From Actomonas aquatica (GTDB lineage: Bacteria > Verrucomicrobiota > Verrucomicrobiia > Opitutales > Opitutaceae), in contig NZ_CP139781.1 in assembly GCF_019679435.2 (NCBI RefSeq), forward strand, positions 2,604,001 to 2,668,000: 64,000 nt of DNA, given 5' to 3'. This document shows, piece by piece, positions 61,501 to 64,000 of the stretch (the stretch's first letter is position 1; each line of letters begins with the position of its first letter). The translations under genes and the position numbers were made by a program. The notes under the pieces are model-generated. The model made no database searches and had not been told where the DNA came from. It saw only the letters and a program-made list of their open reading frames with translations.

Positions 61501-61537
61501 CGATTTCTGCAACTTCTGTTCTCGCCGACGGGTGATA
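61501..61537 (+). promoter_or_regulatory. Conserved bipartite promoter element, copy 3
   Basis: CGATTTCTGCAAC (61501-61513), 16 nt, then GGGTGATA (61530-61537), 50 nt upstream of the ATG at 61587. Confidence 0.65.
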
Positions 61538-61586
61538 CTCCTCGAAGCAACCAACCAAAACCAACCAACCAACTCACTTACCCATC

Positions 61587-61799
61587 ATGAAAATCGCCAC
61601 CTATCTCATCACCGCCGCCATCGCCGCTCCGGCCGCTATTCTCCTCGGAGCCAGCGCCCTCATCGTCACCGGCGTCGCCACCACCGTCGGACTCAGCGCC
61701 ATCGCCATCGCCGACTACGCCAAGCCCGCCATGACCTACCACACCGAACTCGCCACTGCCCAAACCACCCGCGCCGAACGTCACCCCCTCGCCGCGTAA
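61587..61799 (+). CDS. Small hydrophobic protein with LAA C-terminus, family member 4
   Basis: A 70-residue near-twin of member 3: the first 54 residues are the same, then LATAQTT replaces MNIAKTT, and the tail is again RAERHPLAA. Nucleotide identity extends through leader, micro-ORF and terminator, so this is a recent tandem duplication. The near absence of silent differences in the first half suggests either recency or gene conversion. Confidence 0.75.
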   Translation: MKIATYLITAAIAAPAAILLGASALIVTGVATTVGLSAIAIADYAKPAMTYHTELATAQTTRAERHPLAA

Positions 61800-61801
61800 C
61801 C

Positions 61802-61831
61802 ATGTGGTATCAACTCAACCCCTACAGCTAA
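61802..61831 (+). CDS. Conserved 9-codon micro-ORF, copy 3 (MWYQLNPYS)
   Basis: Two nt after the stop of small protein 4. It differs from copy 2 by one silent base (CTT to CTC), so peptide and position are unchanged. Confidence 0.35.
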   Translation: MWYQLNPYS

Positions 61832-61862
61832 AAGCCGCGTCCCAAACCGACGCGGCTTTTTT
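61831..61862 (+). terminator. Intrinsic terminator after small protein 4
   Basis: Stem AAAGCCGCGTC/GACGCGGCTTT, then TTT; near-identical to the copy at 61208-61240. Confidence 0.92.
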
Positions 61863-62195
61863 GTGCCCGCACACCTGGATGTTTTGCCCCCAGAGCACAC
61901 AAAAGACCACAGAACTAACAACCGCGGATAATCGCACAACCACTCCACCACTCTGAGACCCCCATCGCAGCCGAGGGCCTCCCCCGCCAATCCGCTCACG
62001 AAACTGCAACGTAGGCCGCGAGCTTGCTCGCGCTCACGTCGGATCGAAAACCCAACGTCTCGCACGGTAAAAACCGGACTCGCAGATCGGCGACGCATAG
62101 ACAACCTGATCACCACCTGGCCGCTAGTCCGTTTCTTCACCATGAGTCCCTGCCGGACGCTTTTCTTTGCTCGATCAGATTCCCAACCACGGCCC
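61863..62195. repeat. Dispersed repeats, no gene
   Basis: Contains another cacagag-type block (about 61889-61925) and the hairpin GCGAGC-TT-GCTCGC within GTAGGCCGCGAGCTTGCTCG (62011-62040). No open frame here has protein-like composition. Confidence 0.7.
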
Positions 62196-62573
62196 ATGAA
62201 ATCCGCACTAGCGATCGCCCTGTCGATTCAGGTAGGGAGCTCGGCCTTTGGCGCCGATCCCTCCGTCACGGTGAAAGCTCAGGAGCTGATTCAACAGGAA
62301 TTTAAATTCGACCCCGCAAAGGTAGAGGTCCCGGAGCCTGAGGCCGAACCGGAGGACGAAGTGGTCACCATGCCAGCAATGACCGTGTCGGCCGCACTGC
62401 AGCGGCGAGACTTGGAGAAGAAGATCCAAGAGCAGGAGCGACTACTCGAAACCAGAACCTTTTCATTCATCCGCGGTGGCACCGTGCTCGAGCGGGAACT
62501 CGGCCCCACCAAAATCGAGCTCGGTTCGTGGGCCGTTGGCTCCAACCTCGGCCTACTGCGAATTTCCTGGTGA
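62196..62573 (+). CDS. Exported hypothetical protein
   Basis: A 125-residue protein with a probable signal peptide (KSALAIALSIQVGSSAFGAD), an acidic Pro/Glu segment (KVEVPEPEAEPEDEVVTMP), a short coiled coil (LQRRDLEKKIQEQERLLET) and a C-terminal Gly-rich tail. No family recognised. The next gene starts 11 nt after its stop, so the two are probably co-transcribed and may work together in the envelope. Confidence 0.6.
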   Translation: MKSALAIALSIQVGSSAFGADPSVTVKAQELIQQEFKFDPAKVEVPEPEAEPEDEVVTMPAMTVSAALQRRDLEKKIQEQERLLETRTFSFIRGGTVLERELGPTKIELGSWAVGSNLGLLRISW

Positions 62574-62584
62574 AGACCTCCCCC

Positions 62585-62923
62585 ATGATCCCCTACATCC
62601 ACCGCCCGAAGGTTGGGTTCGGGTTGTATCTATTGGTGATGGTCGCCGCTGCCTTCGGTGCGACCTACAACCCCGCCGTTAATGCCAAACTCATCCTCAA
62701 ACTCGACGGTATCGCGCTCGGATTCATGGCCGCCGTCGCCGTGCAAAGAAGCCCGATTCACCACCGTCGCAGTCACTATCCGGCCGATTGGGTTTTCTTC
62801 TATTACTACCTCCTGTTCCCCCTCTATCTCCTGACCGAAAAAGGTTGGCGCGGTGCCCTCCAAGGCCTCGCCATCCTGCTGCTCATCGTCGCCGCCAGCC
62901 TCACGCCCGCATTGCTCATGTGA
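62585..62923 (+). CDS. Hypothetical small membrane protein
   Basis: A 112-residue protein with about four hydrophobic segments (GFGLYLLVMVAAAFGATY, LDGIALGFMAAVAV, FFYYYLLFPLYLL, GLAILLLIVAASLTPALLM) and a basic loop (QRSPIHHRRSHYPADW). No family recognised. ATG 62585 is preferred because the stretch upstream is a shadow of the previous gene. Confidence 0.6.
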   Translation: MIPYIHRPKVGFGLYLLVMVAAAFGATYNPAVNAKLILKLDGIALGFMAAVAVQRSPIHHRRSHYPADWVFFYYYLLFPLYLLTEKGWRGALQGLAILLLIVAASLTPALLM

Positions 62924-63105
62924 CGGTCTCCCCAACCTACGGGGTCAATCTTATATTCTTGAATTCCACCGTCCGTGCACGTGTCAATGCCTCCTCCGGT
63001 CGGCTTACCGGCAGCCTCCCATCGTGCGGGCGCTGATCGGTCACCTAGATTGAGACCTGACAGCGGGACGAAGCAGTCCGAAGCTGGAAGGTCTCCTCCC
63101 CGCTT

Positions 63106-64000
63106 ATGCCTTCTACCCCCGTTCGCTTCCGCTACCTCGCCCTCTCCATTTTGTGCGCCGCACTGAGCGCTCCGTTGCTCACCGCCCAACCGGCCGCGCC
63201 CGCCTCCGACACCGGGATTCACATTGTCGAAAACCTCACCCGGCCCGCGGACAAAGCGGTGCCGCAGGAGGACGATTACGCTGGCTACATGATGGTCTAT
63301 TTTAAGGATCAAACCCAGTCGGCCTACCTCGCGATCAGCGAGGACGGGTATACCTTCACCGATGTGAATGGCGGCGAGCCGATCTTCATCGGCGAACACC
63401 TCGCGGAGCAGAAGGGCGTGCGCGATCCACACATCACCCGCGGTCCCGACGGCGCCTTCTATCTCGCCATGACCGACCTGCACATTTTCGGCGATCGGGC
63501 CGGCTTCCGCGAGACCCGCTGGCAACGCTCCGAAGAACGCTACGGCTGGGGCAACAATCGCGCGCTGGTGCTGATGAAGTCCTGGGACCTGATCCACTGG
63601 AGCCACACCGATTTCCGCGTCGATCTGGCCTTCCCCGAACTCGGGGACATCGACTGCTCCTGGGCGCCGCAAACCACCTACGACCCGGTGGCCGACAAGA
63701 TGATGGTCTACTTCACCATCCGCTATAACAACGACTACGCCAACATCTACTGGTCCTACGCCAACGACGACTTCACCGCGCTCGAAACCGTGCCGCAGAA
63801 GATCCCCGACATCGGCGGCATCGACGCCGACCTCACGCTCGTCGATGGCACCTGGCACATGTTCTACGTCGCCGGCGCCAAGCTCTTCTACGCCAGCTCC
63901 ACCAAGCTCCACGACGGCTACGTGGGCGACCAAACCCGCATCGATCCCGAAACCAAACCCACCGAAGCACCCAATGTATTTCGCCGACTCGGCACCGACA
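63106..64000 (+). CDS. Glycoside hydrolase family 43-like enzyme, cut by the window end
   Basis: At least 298 residues, open to the end of the window. A signal peptide (YLALSILCAALSAPLLTAQ) directs export. The five-bladed propeller features of GH43 are visible: YMMVYFKDQTQSAYLAISEDGYTFTDVNGG, KGVRDPHITRGPDGAFYLAMTD (RDPxI catalytic-base region), DCSWAPQTTYDPVADKMMVYFT (WAP), YASSTKLHDGY, and TEAPNVFR near the end as the likely acid Glu. Such enzymes release arabinose or xylose from plant polysaccharides. The true C-terminus and any extra domains are not visible. Confidence 0.88.
   Translation, partial: MPSTPVRFRYLALSILCAALSAPLLTAQPAAPASDTGIHIVENLTRPADKAVPQEDDYAGYMMVYFKDQTQSAYLAISEDGYTFTDVNGGEPIFIGEHLAEQKGVRDPHITRGPDGAFYLAMTDLHIFGDRAGFRETRWQRSEERYGWGNNRALVLMKSWDLIHWSHTDFRVDLAFPELGDIDCSWAPQTTYDPVADKMMVYFTIRYNNDYANIYWSYANDDFTALETVPQKIPDIGGIDADLTLVDGTWHMFYVAGAKLFYASSTKLHDGYVGDQTRIDPETKPTEAPNVFRRLGTD

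Overview
This 64 kb window is GC-rich chromosomal DNA of a Gram-negative bacterium, most likely a verrucomicrobium of the Opitutae/Opitutaceae type. That is an inference from gene content (exosortase-type PEP-CTERM protein, NfeD-FloA cluster, ThuA and GH43 carbohydrate genes, DUF1573-rhodanese-MauE cassette) and from intergenic DNA full of short hairpin and 'atccgtg' repeats. I see no rRNA, tRNA, CRISPR, prophage, transposase or replication origin. Coding density is high on both strands, and almost all long antisense reading frames are shadows of real genes.

Layout. 1-6 kb: hybrid histidine kinase, VUT transporter, MscS channel, a small exported TonB-like protein behind a near-ideal sigma-54 promoter and a ~340-nt structured leader, and a UMF1-type MFS transporter. 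6-15 kb: a nine-gene lipid cluster (acyl desaturase, FAD oxidoreductase, DUF1365, CFA-type methyltransferase, DUF1475, DUF2062, DUF1295, second CFA-type methyltransferase, TPR protein), tightly spaced and probably making modified membrane fatty acids. 15-26 kb: glutathionyl-hydroquinone reductase, sugar MFS, ThuA, RluA, TlpA, GT2, LysR, YggS, SirB1, AroE, plus a candidate sigma-54-driven small RNA at 19.54-19.67 kb. 25.5-30.7 kb: two tandem paralogous ~830-residue membrane proteins resembling GT-C enzymes. 30.7-33.7 kb: OxyR divergent from catalase and an ankyrin protein. 33.8-35.4 kb: DUF1573-rhodanese-MauE. 35.8-43 kb: envelope repeat protein, VIT/PEP-CTERM protein, PrmA, GPP34, ArgC, PurN. 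43-51 kb: beta-barrel protein, DnaJ, GrpE, AsmA-like, ManA, FtsK, RodZ-like. 51-57 kb: NfeD/FloA membrane cluster, aldose epimerase, TatA, Smr. 57-62 kb: a family of four 70-73 residue hydrophobic proteins around a prolyl oligopeptidase. 62-64 kb: two hypotheticals and a GH43 enzyme cut by the window end.

The most unusual part is 57-62 kb. Four small membrane proteins share a DY...(S/T)Y core and an ssrA-like C-terminus (H[PA]LAA). Three have the same bipartite promoter-like element (TGCAAC, 16 nt, GGGTRATA, with an unrelated spacer in one copy), a conserved 9-codon micro-ORF (MWYxxxPYx) just after the stop, and an intrinsic terminator. The fourth has a sigma-54 promoter with a perfect upstream dyad. 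Three sigma-54 sites in the window share TTGGCACGGG, which suggests a common regulon. Intergenic DNA also holds heptanucleotide tandem arrays and REP-like hairpins; in two places such repeats appear to supply a start or stop codon, and one repeat carries two precise 30-32 bp mini-insertions.
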